Source of the DNA: Dehalococcoidia bacterium
Lineage (GTDB): Bacteria; Chloroflexota; Dehalococcoidia; SZUA-161
Direction: 5' to 3'
DNA: 8,597 nucleotides
Assembly (NCBI GenBank): GCA_020344295.1
Contig: CP070819.1
Span: 2,014,945-2,023,541 of the forward strand
Of this stretch, positions 1-5,482 are shown piece by piece. The translations under genes and the position numbers were made by a program. The notes beneath the pieces are model-generated. The model ran no database searches and was not told the DNA's origin. It was given only the letters and a program-made list of their open reading frames with translations. Position 1 is the first letter of the stretch; each line of letters starts with the position of its first letter.

Positions 1-42
1 GAATGCCCAAAGTGCGGATGGAACGACGTATTACTGATGTAG
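1..42 (+). CDS. 3' end of a zinc-ribbon protein (partial)
   Basis: Frame 1 reads ECPKCGWNDVLLM and then TAG at 40-42. The CPKCG knuckle near the C-terminus is typical of the last half of a small zinc ribbon or rubredoxin-like knuckle, so an upstream gene probably ends here. The rest lies outside the window, so size and function cannot be given. It fits the abundance of small zinc-binding proteins in this window. A chance open frame of 13 codons is possible, but the CxxCG motif makes a real gene end more likely. Confidence 0.5.
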   Translation, partial: ECPKCGWNDVLLM

Positions 43-157
43 GGGGATATTCAATCATAGAATCCTAAGATACTGACTGCCGAACTTATAACAACGGTAA
101 ATAATAGCTCTTTATATTGTCCTCAAACCCGACCTGACTTGAAAAAAATAAAATCAA

Positions 158-216
158 TAATTGCGACCGAGGTCTGATGTACTAAGGCTATCGACCTTTT
201 CCGGATGCTACCCCCT
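158..216 (+). repeat. Dispersed upstream element, copy A
   Basis: This is the first of three related intergenic segments on the plus strand (others at 1347-1415 and 1932-1997). Shared landmarks, in order, are an AATTGCGA-like start, a CTGATG block, a T-rich run and a 3' core reading CGGATGCTACCCCC. It lies just upstream of the promoter of the PHP lipoprotein gene. The match is visible by eye but imperfect, and its limits are approximate. Confidence 0.5.
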
Positions 217-220
217 CATC

Positions 221-249
221 TTCCGCTCGTACTCAGAGTCTGCTAGAAT
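221..249 (+). promoter_or_regulatory. Sigma70-type promoter of the PHP lipoprotein gene
   Basis: TTCCGC (221-226), a 17-bp spacer and TAGAAT (244-249). The -35 is weak, but the TAGAAT -10 recurs before several genes here. The start codon follows about 25 bp later, with the ribosome binding site GGGAGG at 265-270. Confidence 0.5.
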
Positions 250-273
250 TCCAGTCAACTGTAAGGGAGGATT

Positions 274-1332
274 ATGAAGAAGCGGGCGACCCTGTTAACC
301 CTCGTATTCATACTGGTGTTCTCTCTGCCTGGGTCTGGTTGTGGTAAGGACACCTCAGAGGTTATATCAGTTGAAAGCCCTTACGAGGATGTGAATTGGG
401 ATACATGGATGCAGCTGAAATGTAACATGCACACTCACACAACGGAGAGCGACGGGATTGATGATCCAGATGATGTTATAGCTGCGTACAATGATTTAGG
501 CTATACGGTGCTGGCATTAACTGACCATGATTTGGGGGTAGTATACAATCCAGATACCACGTGGCCGTGGAGCAGATGGGGGAAAGACCCTCAAACACTT
601 GGCATGATAGGGATTGAAGGAAACGAACTAACGAAATTCCATAAACACCATTTTGTTTCACTCTATTCGGATTACGCAAGCACAGGATCAACGGATGAAG
701 GTGACTGGTTAAACGACATACAGGAACTTGACGGTCTGGCCTACATTTGTCACCCATACTGGCATGTAGATTGTGATATTCCACTGTATCCGTTGGATAA
801 AGGGCTGGCCTGGTATGAGGAGATATTAAGCACATACCCATCTTTGCTCGGAATTGAAGTTTATAATGGAGGGTCGAGGAGCGAGTCCAGATACGACACC
901 GACTATAATCTGGAATTATGGGACGATATTCTAGTAGATTTGTTAGATGAGCGGCAGGTCTGGGGATTTGCATCTGATGACTTGCATGAACCGAATGACA
1001 TAAATAAGGGTTATTGCGTTTTGTTGGTAGACCAAGTGAGCGATGAAAAAGTCAGAGAGGCAATTGTAGAGGGAAGGTTCTATTTCTCACATAGATACAT
1101 TGACGGCCCGCCATGTCCACAGATTAGCAGTATTAATATAAACGAGGAATCGGGGACGATAACTATAGAGGCTACGGACTACGACGGAATAAAGTGGATT
1201 TCGGGTGGTGTCGAGGTGGGTGAAGGTGAGATATTTCAATATGGCGGTAATCAGGACGTAAATGGATACGTTAGAATGATGCTGAGCAATGGAACTTCCA
1301 GTACGGGCACACAGGCGATCAAGATTAAATAG
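274..1332 (+). CDS. PHP-domain metal-dependent phosphoesterase, exported lipoprotein
   Basis: This 352-aa protein is probably a metal-dependent phosphoesterase of the PHP (polymerase and histidinol phosphatase) superfamily, attached outside the cytoplasmic membrane. Residues 1-22 form a signal sequence (MKKR, then a hydrophobic stretch) ending in GSGC. Cys23 would be lipidated, although the -3 residue is not the usual Leu. PHP metal-ligand motifs follow in order: HTH at 53-55, TDHD at 83-86, Glu115, the H-rich KHH at 124-126, CHP with His160, Glu195, and SDDLH at 234-238. The last 65 residues look like the beta-rich C-terminal domain often attached to such PHP proteins. The ATG at 274 is chosen because GGGAGG precedes it at good spacing and the signal peptide starts there. 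It appears monocistronic with its own promoter. The substrate is unknown; nucleotide or sugar phosphates are possible. Confidence 0.88.
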   Translation: MKKRATLLTLVFILVFSLPGSGCGKDTSEVISVESPYEDVNWDTWMQLKCNMHTHTTESDGIDDPDDVIAAYNDLGYTVLALTDHDLGVVYNPDTTWPWSRWGKDPQTLGMIGIEGNELTKFHKHHFVSLYSDYASTGSTDEGDWLNDIQELDGLAYICHPYWHVDCDIPLYPLDKGLAWYEEILSTYPSLLGIEVYNGGSRSESRYDTDYNLELWDDILVDLLDERQVWGFASDDLHEPNDINKGYCVLLVDQVSDEKVREAIVEGRFYFSHRYIDGPPCPQISSININEESGTITIEATDYDGIKWISGGVEVGEGEIFQYGGNQDVNGYVRMMLSNGTSSTGTQAIKIK

Positions 1333-1346
1333 GGGCAAGAGAAAAA

Positions 1347-1415
1347 CAGCTTTAAATTTGCGAGGGCGACCTGATGCAGACTGGATTATTTTTTGTTTTC
1401 GGATATTACCCCCTT
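1347..1415 (+). repeat. Dispersed upstream element, copy B
   Basis: This copy runs from CAGCT through TTGCGAGGG, CTGATGC and a T-rich run to CGGATATTACCCCC. It matches copy A (158-216) and copy C (1932-1997) in landmark order. It begins just after the PHP gene stop and ends at the -35 box of the ZF1 promoter. Confidence 0.5.
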
Positions 1416-1442
1416 GCAATGTCCGTCAGCACAAGCTAGAAT
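1414..1442 (+). promoter_or_regulatory. Sigma70-type promoter of ZF1
   Basis: TTGCAA (1414-1419), a 17-bp spacer and TAGAAT (1437-1442). The start codon is about 28 bp downstream, giving a short leader of about 20 nt. This promoter supports ATG 1471 as the start, because an upstream in-frame ATG at 1393 lies ahead of the promoter. Confidence 0.65.
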
Positions 1443-1470
1443 GCTCGCACGTTCAGTTGGGGTGGGAGAA

Positions 1471-1806
1471 ATGGAAGACAGGCGTAAAAGTCAACGACGT
1501 GTGACACCTGAGAGGCGGGAGAGGCCCAGGCGGGTGAGGCAGATTCCTGTCAGTATAGACCGCCGAACTGCAGGGGAGAGGCGAAAGGTAGAACGAAGAG
1601 TTCTCGCAGACAGGCGTGAAGAATCTGCTAAGCTCACCTGCCCTGTCTGTAAGGTAACTATAGTTGGCTCTGATCCTATGATCAATCACTTAAAAGAAGA
1701 ACATGATATCAGTAGCCGACAAGCAACGTTCCTTACTGCGAAGATGATTAAATGGAAGCAAGAAAAGCTCGATCCCACATTATTCCCTCCGGAACGCCAT
1801 ACTTAA
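1471..1806 (+). CDS. Arg-rich single C2H2 zinc-finger protein with RQA tail (ZF1)
   Basis: This 111-aa protein has two parts. Residues 1-50 are strongly basic, with repeated Arg pairs (DRRK, QRR, ERR, DRR, ERRK, ERRV, DRRE), a pattern seen as a charged linker in some bacterial proteins and here possibly nucleic-acid binding. Residues 57-78 form a C2H2 finger: C57-x2-C60-x12-H73-x4-H78. A tail follows, HDISSRQATF and then K91 and W95, which is shared with the proteins at 5882-6145 and 7658-7960. The ATG at 1471 is chosen over one at 1393 because GGTGGGAG precedes it and the promoter lies between the two. The role is unknown. Zinc binding is well supported by the four ligands; DNA, RNA or protein contact is inference. 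Confidence 0.8.
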   Translation: MEDRRKSQRRVTPERRERPRRVRQIPVSIDRRTAGERRKVERRVLADRREESAKLTCPVCKVTIVGSDPMINHLKEEHDISSRQATFLTAKMIKWKQEKLDPTLFPPERHT

Positions 1807-1886
1807 TTAATAATGCTGCCCCCTTCGCTCAGATGGCGATTGTGCAAGGGTGAGGGGATTGTTATAGCTGTCTCGGCTTAAGAAAG

Positions 1887-1916
1887 GGAGCTTAGGCCAA
1901 GCAATGCTGAAGCTCC
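1887..1916. repeat. Inverted repeat, 7-bp arms
   Basis: GGAGCTT (1887-1893) and AAGCTCC (1910-1916) are perfect inverted arms around a 16-nt loop, in the gap after ZF1. There is no T tract, so a standard terminator is not supported. It may be an RNA hairpin of the ZF1 transcript or an operator. Confidence 0.3.
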
Positions 1917-1931
1917 TACTGTATTCAGAAT

Positions 1932-1997
1932 CAGCTACAAATTGGCAAGAGATATCAGATGCTAGAGTGAACTGATTGTTTTTCGGATGCTACTCCC
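1932..1997 (+). repeat. Dispersed upstream element, copy C
   Basis: This is the third copy of the element seen at 158-216 and 1347-1415. It starts CAGCTACAAATTGGC, passes a CAGATGC block and a T run, and ends CGGATGCTACTCCC. A TAGAAT box at 2033-2038 follows, but no convincing plus-strand gene lies downstream. Confidence 0.5.
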
Positions 1998-2009
1998 AAA
2001 GCTAATGAC

Positions 2010-2038
2010 CTGCGATGCGGTGTATTTCGCTATAGAAT
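2010..2038 (+). promoter_or_regulatory. Orphan plus-strand promoter-like site
   Basis: CTGCGA (2010-2015), a 17-bp spacer and TAGAAT (2033-2038) inside TTTCGCTATAGAATTTCAC, which closely matches the sequence around 5406-5425. It points into the 3' end of the minus-strand gene at 2061-2288. A transcript from here would be antisense to that gene. The only plus ORF starting nearby (2049, 35 codons) lacks a ribosome binding site. Confidence 0.3.
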
Positions 2039-2060
2039 TTCACAATAAATGAGTGGGGTG

Positions 2061-2288
2061 TTAGATTACCATCTTGACATCGAGAACCACAATACCGGCC
2101 AGATAGTCATCGATATCAGGATCACTTATACTTATATGTGGCGCGGAACGCCATAACAGCTCCTCCATGTACCCCTCACCAGCCAGGTATTCCGCATCTT
2201 CATTCTCGTGAAGTCCCCTGAGCCATCCTCTTAGATGATTTAAGGCGTCGTCGTCGAATTCCAGTTCCAGAGTTACCACAGCTCGCAT
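2061..2288 (-). CDS. Conserved-looking small acidic protein, function unknown
   Basis: This 75-aa protein starts MRAVVTLELEFDDDALN and ends in a hydrophobic strand (IVVLDVKMVI). It is acidic, with a beta-alpha-beta look: an N-terminal strand, a DDALNHLRGWLRGL helix, and two C-terminal strands. I do not recognise a family. The ATG at 2288 is preceded by GAGGGAGGG. A longer frame opens at 2411, but that start falls within the -35 box of the likely promoter (2383-2411), so the short form is preferred. The gene stands alone on the minus strand and converges on ZF1. Confidence 0.6.
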   Translation of the reverse strand: MRAVVTLELEFDDDALNHLRGWLRGLHENEDAEYLAGEGYMEELLWRSAPHISISDPDIDDYLAGIVVLDVKMVI

Positions 2289-2382
2289 TTCTCCCGAACC
2301 CTCCCTCAGGTACCTGAAATAAATGTAGTATACATTGCCGGTTTGGACAGTAATTCCGCTCAATATCAAAAAATCTTGCGCT

Positions 2383-2411
2383 AGTATACCTGTCGCCGCA
2401 GAATGTCGCAA
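2383..2411 (-). promoter_or_regulatory. Minus-strand promoter of the 75-aa protein
   Basis: Read on the minus strand: TTGCGA (2411-2406), a 17-bp spacer and TATACT (2388-2383). The leader would be about 88 nt. The first 18 bases are almost identical to the minus-strand promoter at 5425-5397, differing at two positions. Confidence 0.6.
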
Positions 2412-2673
2412 ATTAGAGGGTTATAACTAAAAAAAGCAACGAAATACTGTAGGGGAAATGGACGAAAGAAGGCGAATCATACATTGGGTGAAAGCAGACG
2501 GGTGATAATTATAGGGCAGATACATAAAGAAGCGCACAACGCTGAAGTCTTCCATGTATTGTCAGGCGCACTAACCTTAGTAACCGTTCTCTATACTCCT
2601 TGATAAAGTAGAGAAGGCCTCAAGATTGATTGAAGGCTGCCCCCGTCTTTACAGGCAAAATGTGACCAGGCTA

Positions 2674-2702
2674 TTGACAAAAGCAGGGTAAAGTAGTATA
2701 CA
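2674..2702 (+). promoter_or_regulatory. Sigma70-type promoter of the GYD gene
   Basis: A perfect TTGACA (2674-2679), a 17-bp spacer and TATACA (2697-2702). This is among the strongest promoter matches in the window. It leaves a leader of about 105 nt before the ATG at 2815. Confidence 0.7.
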
Positions 2703-2814
2703 CATTGCGCCGAAACATCTATTAGGATTATCCTGCTGGCATTAATCACTGGACTGCCCCGTATTCATAGAGCAGTGGCGCTCCGGTTATATCCAAGAAA
2801 GGGAGGGTTGTTAT

Positions 2815-3108
2815 ATGCCAACCTATGTTGCATTGATGAAATTGACGGAACAGGGGCTCAAGGACATCAAGAATTTCCCCCAGCGGTTGGAAGCGGCCAA
2901 GAAAGGCATGGGAGCAGTTGGAGGCAAAATGGTAGCCTTCTATACGGTCCTGGGGGAATATGACTATGTGGCCGTTACAGAGTTTCCCAATGATGAAGTC
3001 GGTATGGGCTTCCTGTTGACGCTGGGTGCACTGGGGAATGTAAGAACGACCACGCTCAAGGCGTTTACGGAGAGCGAGTTCACCGATATTGTGAAGAAAT
3101 TGCCTTAG
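2815..3108 (+). CDS. GYD-domain protein
   Basis: This 97-aa protein fills a single GYD domain. It begins YVALMKLTEQGLKDIKNFP, as GYD proteins usually do. The family signature GGKMVAFYTVLGEYDYV is at 36-52, with an acidic FPND after it, and GNVRTTTLKAFTE near the end precedes the final KKLP. The family folds like dimeric alpha-beta barrel (ferredoxin-like) proteins and is widespread in bacteria and archaea, but its biochemical role is not settled. The length is normal for the family. ATG 2815 follows GGGAGGG at 2801-2807. It has its own strong promoter and a possible hairpin just after the stop. Confidence 0.92.
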   Translation: MPTYVALMKLTEQGLKDIKNFPQRLEAAKKGMGAVGGKMVAFYTVLGEYDYVAVTEFPNDEVGMGFLLTLGALGNVRTTTLKAFTESEFTDIVKKLP

Positions 3109-3127
3109 CCTCAGGGTTAGCTGGGGC
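3108..3127 (+). terminator. Possible hairpin terminator after the GYD gene
   Basis: GCCTCAG (3108-3114) can pair with CTGGGGC (3121-3127) with one G-U pair, around a 6-nt loop. It starts at the stop codon. No T tract follows, so termination is only suggested. Confidence 0.3.
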
Positions 3128-3264
3128 AATGGGTGATCCGCCGACATGGGAGTAACGCATAAAGCCGGAGTGCCACTGCAACGCAATTGCCTCTCAAGTT
3201 GGCAAATATTCACTTCGGAAACAAGATGCACTTAAGCTACTAACCTCTTACGAATGCCACTCTC

Positions 3265-3293
3265 TTGTTTCTGCCGAATTATTAAGCTAGAAT
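3265..3293 (+). promoter_or_regulatory. Promoter of the small lipoprotein gene
   Basis: TTGTTT (3265-3270), a 17-bp spacer and TAGAAT (3288-3293) within GCTAGAATGCT, an octamer-plus context also found at the ZF1 promoter. The ATG is 23 bp downstream. Confidence 0.6.
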
Positions 3294-3315
3294 GCTGCCT
3301 AATTGAGGAGGTGGC

Positions 3316-3702
3316 ATGAGCAGGCTGACTTTAATCCTGACATGGCTGTTCCTTTTTGTATTTGTAAGCGGGATGATCTGGGTAGGTTGTGGAGGAGCCA
3401 CACCCCAGGAGCAGGCAGGCTCGGCACGGAGTGCAGCCCTGGAGACGGACCTGCGCCTGGTAAAGGATGCTGTTGATGCTTACTTCGCTTTCAGCGGTAC
3501 GGTGCCCACTGAGGATAGCAGGTTGCCACCGGCAGGGGAATATGCTCCCATCGACTTCGATGCCAGTTTCACTCAAGGTGGGAATACGATGTCATTGTAT
3601 CCCGACTTCCTGATTGTACTTCCCCGACACCATGATGAGGGAATATGGCGTATTAACCATGGCATGCAGGTCTCAGTAGACATAGACCCTGTTGAATACT
3701 AG
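3316..3702 (+). CDS. Small lipoprotein with pilin-like helical segment
   Basis: This 128-aa protein has a long hydrophobic N-terminus (residues 4-24) ending in VGC, so Cys25 is the likely lipidated residue, although Trp at -3 is unusual for a lipobox. Residues 36-64 (ALETDLRLVKDAVDAYFAFS, then GTVPT) resemble the exposed helix and first turn of type IV pseudopilins, where a helix is followed by a gap and a Pro-containing turn. It lacks the prepilin cleavage site and the phenylalanine start of real pilins, so it is best described as a lipoprotein with a pilin-like globular part. GAGGAGG sits a few bases before the ATG. It stands alone with its own promoter. Function unknown. Confidence 0.7.
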   Translation: MSRLTLILTWLFLFVFVSGMIWVGCGGATPQEQAGSARSAALETDLRLVKDAVDAYFAFSGTVPTEDSRLPPAGEYAPIDFDASFTQGGNTMSLYPDFLIVLPRHHDEGIWRINHGMQVSVDIDPVEY

Positions 3703-3826
3703 GCTATAATCCCTTTCGTGTGCTATCCCATACTCGAAATTACAACATCGCTATACTTATGTATGGTGCAAATCCAAGTAGATCAAACATGCTGCTACGT
3801 GCACTGGAGCAAATACCATAGTGAAT

Positions 3827-3866
3827 TTGTAATAAATTTGTAAGATAATTTTAATGAAATTCTAAT
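3827..3866 (+). promoter_or_regulatory. Pho-box-like direct-repeat array
   Basis: Four heptamers lie exactly 11 bp apart: TTGTAAT (3827-3833), TTGTAAG (3838-3844), TTTTAAT (3849-3855) and TTCTAAT (3860-3866). The first pair with its AAAT linker closely matches the known PhoB box (CTGTCAT, AAAT, CTGTCAC). A -10-like AATAAT lies at 3877-3882, ten bases after the last repeat, as expected for an activator at the -35 position. The gene starting at 3927 is the likely target. Confidence 0.6.
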
Positions 3867-3926
3867 TATCTTCAGCAATAATATATCTGTTAATTAGTAA
3901 TAGAAACTCGGAGGAGATTGTAGAAG

Positions 3927-4091
3927 ATGGAGAACAAGCACATTGCAGTGAAGGTTACACTGAACCTAGATGAACAATGGGTAAACAACCATACCCCAGA
4001 GGAACTAACCGACTTCCTCAAGGTTAGGTTAAACCACGCTTTAGGTTTCAGGGGATATGTTAAGAAGGTAAAGACTGTTCAGCCAAAGTAA
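3927..4091 (+). CDS. 54-aa small protein, function unknown
   Basis: The product is a 54-aa basic protein beginning MENKHIAVKVTLNLDEQWV. The pattern is a first strand, an acidic helix (TPEELTDFLKVRLNHAL) and a basic end (YVKKVKTVQPK). GGAGGAG at 3910-3916 supports the ATG, with a somewhat long spacing of about 10 bases. The clean start, strong SD and a regulated-looking promoter region make it a likely real gene. I do not recognise a family. Its control region (3827-3866) suggests it is induced by an OmpR/PhoB-type regulator. Confidence 0.7.
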   Translation: MENKHIAVKVTLNLDEQWVNNHTPEELTDFLKVRLNHALGFRGYVKKVKTVQPK

Positions 4092-4177
4092 AAATGGGAA
4101 GGTATACCTACTCACAATAAAACCGTAATTCTGTAATACTGCTAAGATACAATGATTTATTAAGACCCCTAGAATAG

Positions 4178-4642
4178 CTACCTGTTCTTAGACCAGTATT
4201 CTTCCACACGTTTGACGTGCTCCTCAGTTGCCATGCCTATTTTATGCAGTATATGCTTGAGTTCGGCTGAGTCCGTATCAAATATCTCAAAGAACCTGCG
4301 CTCTATCATTGTTTGTTCAGCACTCAAAGCTATTGACAGAGCGGTTATAAGAAGGATTTCTTCCTTCTGAACTCTGGTTAATTCATCCTGTGCATATTTA
4401 ATGAAGCTCATAATTGCCGCTTGTCTAAACCTACCTGGTTCTATATGTAAATAGCCTTCTCTAATCTGACCATCAAGTTCTCGCAATAAATCAGCATGTC
4501 CACTCTCTTCAACAGCCAAACCAGACCAGAATTCCTCATGCTTAGGAAACTTCTTTGCATAGGCCTGGTATAGATTGCATAGACCTTCCTCATTCTCTAT
4601 AAGTAGCTCTACTACTAGAAGTGAGTCATGTTCTTGTGTCAT
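4178..4642 (-). CDS. Ferritin-like (rubrerythrin-type) protein without rubredoxin domain
   Basis: This 154-aa all-helical protein looks like the four-helix rubrerythrin or ferritin-like fold, a family that often handles peroxide or iron in anaerobes. Helix one has E18-x6-Y25. Helix two has the clear diiron motif E46-x2-H49 (EESGHADLL). Helix three carries E109 and E114 (AEQTMIERR). In helix four, EEHVKRVEEYW contains His142, but the canonical Glu three residues before it is Thr139; E140 or E141 might substitute. The diiron site may therefore be altered. There is no C-terminal rubredoxin CxxC. GAGGAG precedes the ATG. It is the last of three minus-strand genes and may also have its own promoter at 4664-4692. 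Confidence 0.75.
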   Translation of the reverse strand: MTQEHDSLLVVELLIENEEGLCNLYQAYAKKFPKHEEFWSGLAVEESGHADLLRELDGQIREGYLHIEPGRFRQAAIMSFIKYAQDELTRVQKEEILLITALSIALSAEQTMIERRFFEIFDTDSAELKHILHKIGMATEEHVKRVEEYWSKNR

Positions 4643-4663
4643 TTGCGGCTCCTCTATGACCGA

Positions 4664-4692
4664 GTTTTAATAAATAGGGTTTGGGACTGCAA
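4664..4692 (-). promoter_or_regulatory. Possible promoter of the ferritin-like gene
   Basis: On the minus strand: TTGCAG (4692-4687), a 17-bp spacer and TAAAAC (4669-4664). The -10 is a poor match. The gene may instead be read from the upstream operon promoter. Confidence 0.3.
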
Positions 4693-4720
4693 TACATCCT
4701 ACACAGAAAGATAGCGTTCT

Positions 4721-5071
4721 TTATCTAAAAATCAAGACAAGGCTGACTATGCCGAGAATGATAAGGACTGCAAACATGCAAACCATCGGCCATTTGCCCT
4801 TTTGTGCGAAGTATCCCGGGCTGACTATCAATGTGTAGAACAGCATACCCAGGGCGACCAGATACGTCTCCAATCCCCAGCAGGTGTCAAACAGCAAGCC
4901 GAATCCGGATAGCAGTAAAGCAATAGCAGTTACGCCCTCTGCAGCCACGTGAAAGGTAATACGGATCGGTTCGGTCCTAAACTCCGGCACCTGCCTTCTT
5001 GAGATTGAGATACCCCAGTACCCGATCATAGCGAAACCGACAACAATGGCATATATAGCAGCAAACGTCAT
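4721..5071 (-). CDS. Four-helix integral membrane protein, function unknown
   Basis: This 116-aa protein has four predicted membrane helices at about 3-22, 40-61, 67-86 and 95-115. A short basic loop (ISRRQVPEFRTEPIR) follows helix one and an AQKGKWP loop precedes helix four. The motifs HVAAEG in helix two and YTLIVSPGYFAQ after helix three look conserved in style, but I cannot name a family. It lies 58 bp after ZF4 and 78 bp before the ferritin-like gene on the same strand, so co-transcription is likely. Its ribosome binding site is weak and overlaps a small hairpin (5085-5099). Confidence 0.7.
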   Translation of the reverse strand: MTFAAIYAIVVGFAMIGYWGISISRRQVPEFRTEPIRITFHVAAEGVTAIALLLSGFGLLFDTCWGLETYLVALGMLFYTLIVSPGYFAQKGKWPMVCMFAVLIILGIVSLVLIFR

Positions 5072-5084
5072 TTAATCGATCTCT

Positions 5085-5099
5085 CATCCTAAAAGGATG
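5085..5099 (-). repeat. Small hairpin overlapping a weak ribosome binding site
   Basis: CATCCT (5085-5090) and AGGATG (5094-5099) are perfect arms around three bases. Read on the minus strand, the distal arm carries AGGATGAGAG, the only SD-like sequence before the membrane protein start at 5071. Pairing could mask it. Confidence 0.35.
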
Positions 5100-5129
5100 G
5101 TTCCGGGTGAGGAGGGGCTGGATAGCATG

Positions 5130-5354
5130 TCAGTCTTCGACTTTACATTCTTTCTCGATAACCTCTTTCAGAGCTTTGTGGTACTCCGCCCCCAACTTTC
5201 CATGCACCCAATCTTTGCTATCAGGCAAACTAATACCCTGTAATTCTATCCACTCCTGGTGATATTCATGCATGGTATGAGTTGTGGCTATATGTTTGGC
5301 TAGGGTATCATCGAGGTCTGTTGTATAGCCGCAGACCGGACATCTATACAGCAT
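5130..5354 (-). CDS. Single C2H2 zinc-finger mini-protein (ZF4)
   Basis: This 74-aa protein begins MLYRCPVCGYTT. The finger is C5-x2-C8-x12-H21-x4-H26, the same spacing as the three RQA-tailed proteins, but the tail differs (TMHEYHQEWIEL), followed by a mixed-charge helix to the C-terminus (KALKEVIEKECKVED). The ATG at 5354 is chosen because GGAGGTGG lies about ten bases upstream; the longer ORF start at 5375 would place that SD inside the coding region. It is the first gene of the likely minus-strand operon with the membrane protein and ferritin-like protein. Zinc binding is clear; the target is unknown. Confidence 0.72.
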   Translation of the reverse strand: MLYRCPVCGYTTDLDDTLAKHIATTHTMHEYHQEWIELQGISLPDSKDWVHGKLGAEYHKALKEVIEKECKVED

Positions 5355-5389
5355 GTCCCTTCCACCTCCCCGCATCTCATCTGGCCTTC

Positions 5390-5418
5390 TAGCAATATTA
5401 TATATTTCGCTGTAGAAT
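5390..5418 (+). promoter_or_regulatory. Plus-strand promoter of the zinc-ribbon gene
   Basis: TAGCAA (5390-5395), a 17-bp spacer and TAGAAT (5413-5418). The -35 is weak. It physically interlocks with the minus-strand promoter at 5397-5425, so the two probably compete or are co-controlled. The leader would be about 58 nt. Confidence 0.45.
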
Positions 5419-5425
5419 GTCGCAA
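5397..5425 (-). promoter_or_regulatory. Minus-strand promoter of the ZF4 operon
   Basis: On the minus strand: TTGCGA (5425-5420), a 17-bp spacer and a perfect TATAAT (5402-5397). The -35 and most of the spacer match the promoter at 2411-2383. Confidence 0.65.
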
Positions 5426-5482
5426 CAATCCTGATTTAGCAAACGATCCGCAGCAAGATAGAAGCTGACAAGGAGTGAGATA

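Larger units (their letters stand above)
2289..2814. other. Gene-free gap with two promoters and a hairpin
   Basis: This 526-bp stretch has no gene I can support. It holds the minus-strand promoter at 2383-2411, the plus-strand GYD promoter at 2674-2702, and an inverted repeat with arms TTCTCTA (2587-2593) and TAGAGAA (2609-2615). A 15-codon ORF at 2458 (MDERRR...) with a GGGGA leader resembles the start of ZF1 but stops at once. Confidence 0.4.

Noticed and set aside
476..973. 165-aa minus-strand ORF across the PHP gene
   Set aside because: It is a shadow of the well-supported PHP gene, with no ribosome binding site or recognisable domain.
1815..1850. Interrupted inverted repeat CCCTT...AAGGG after ZF1 as a terminator
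   Set aside because: The stem is broken by unequal internal loops and no T run follows.
2458..2505. 15-codon ORF MDERRRIIHWVKADG with GGGGA upstream, similar to the start of ZF1
   Set aside because: Too short, and the similarity is limited to a few Arg-rich residues. It may be a relic, but chance is as likely.
2587..2615. Inverted repeat TTCTCTA / TAGAGAA as a terminator
   Set aside because: No T tract and no gene ending nearby on either strand; kept only as a note in the gap entry.
2746..3231. 161-aa minus-strand ORF across the GYD gene
   Set aside because: Antisense to a clear GYD-domain gene, no SD, and composition typical of a shadow frame.
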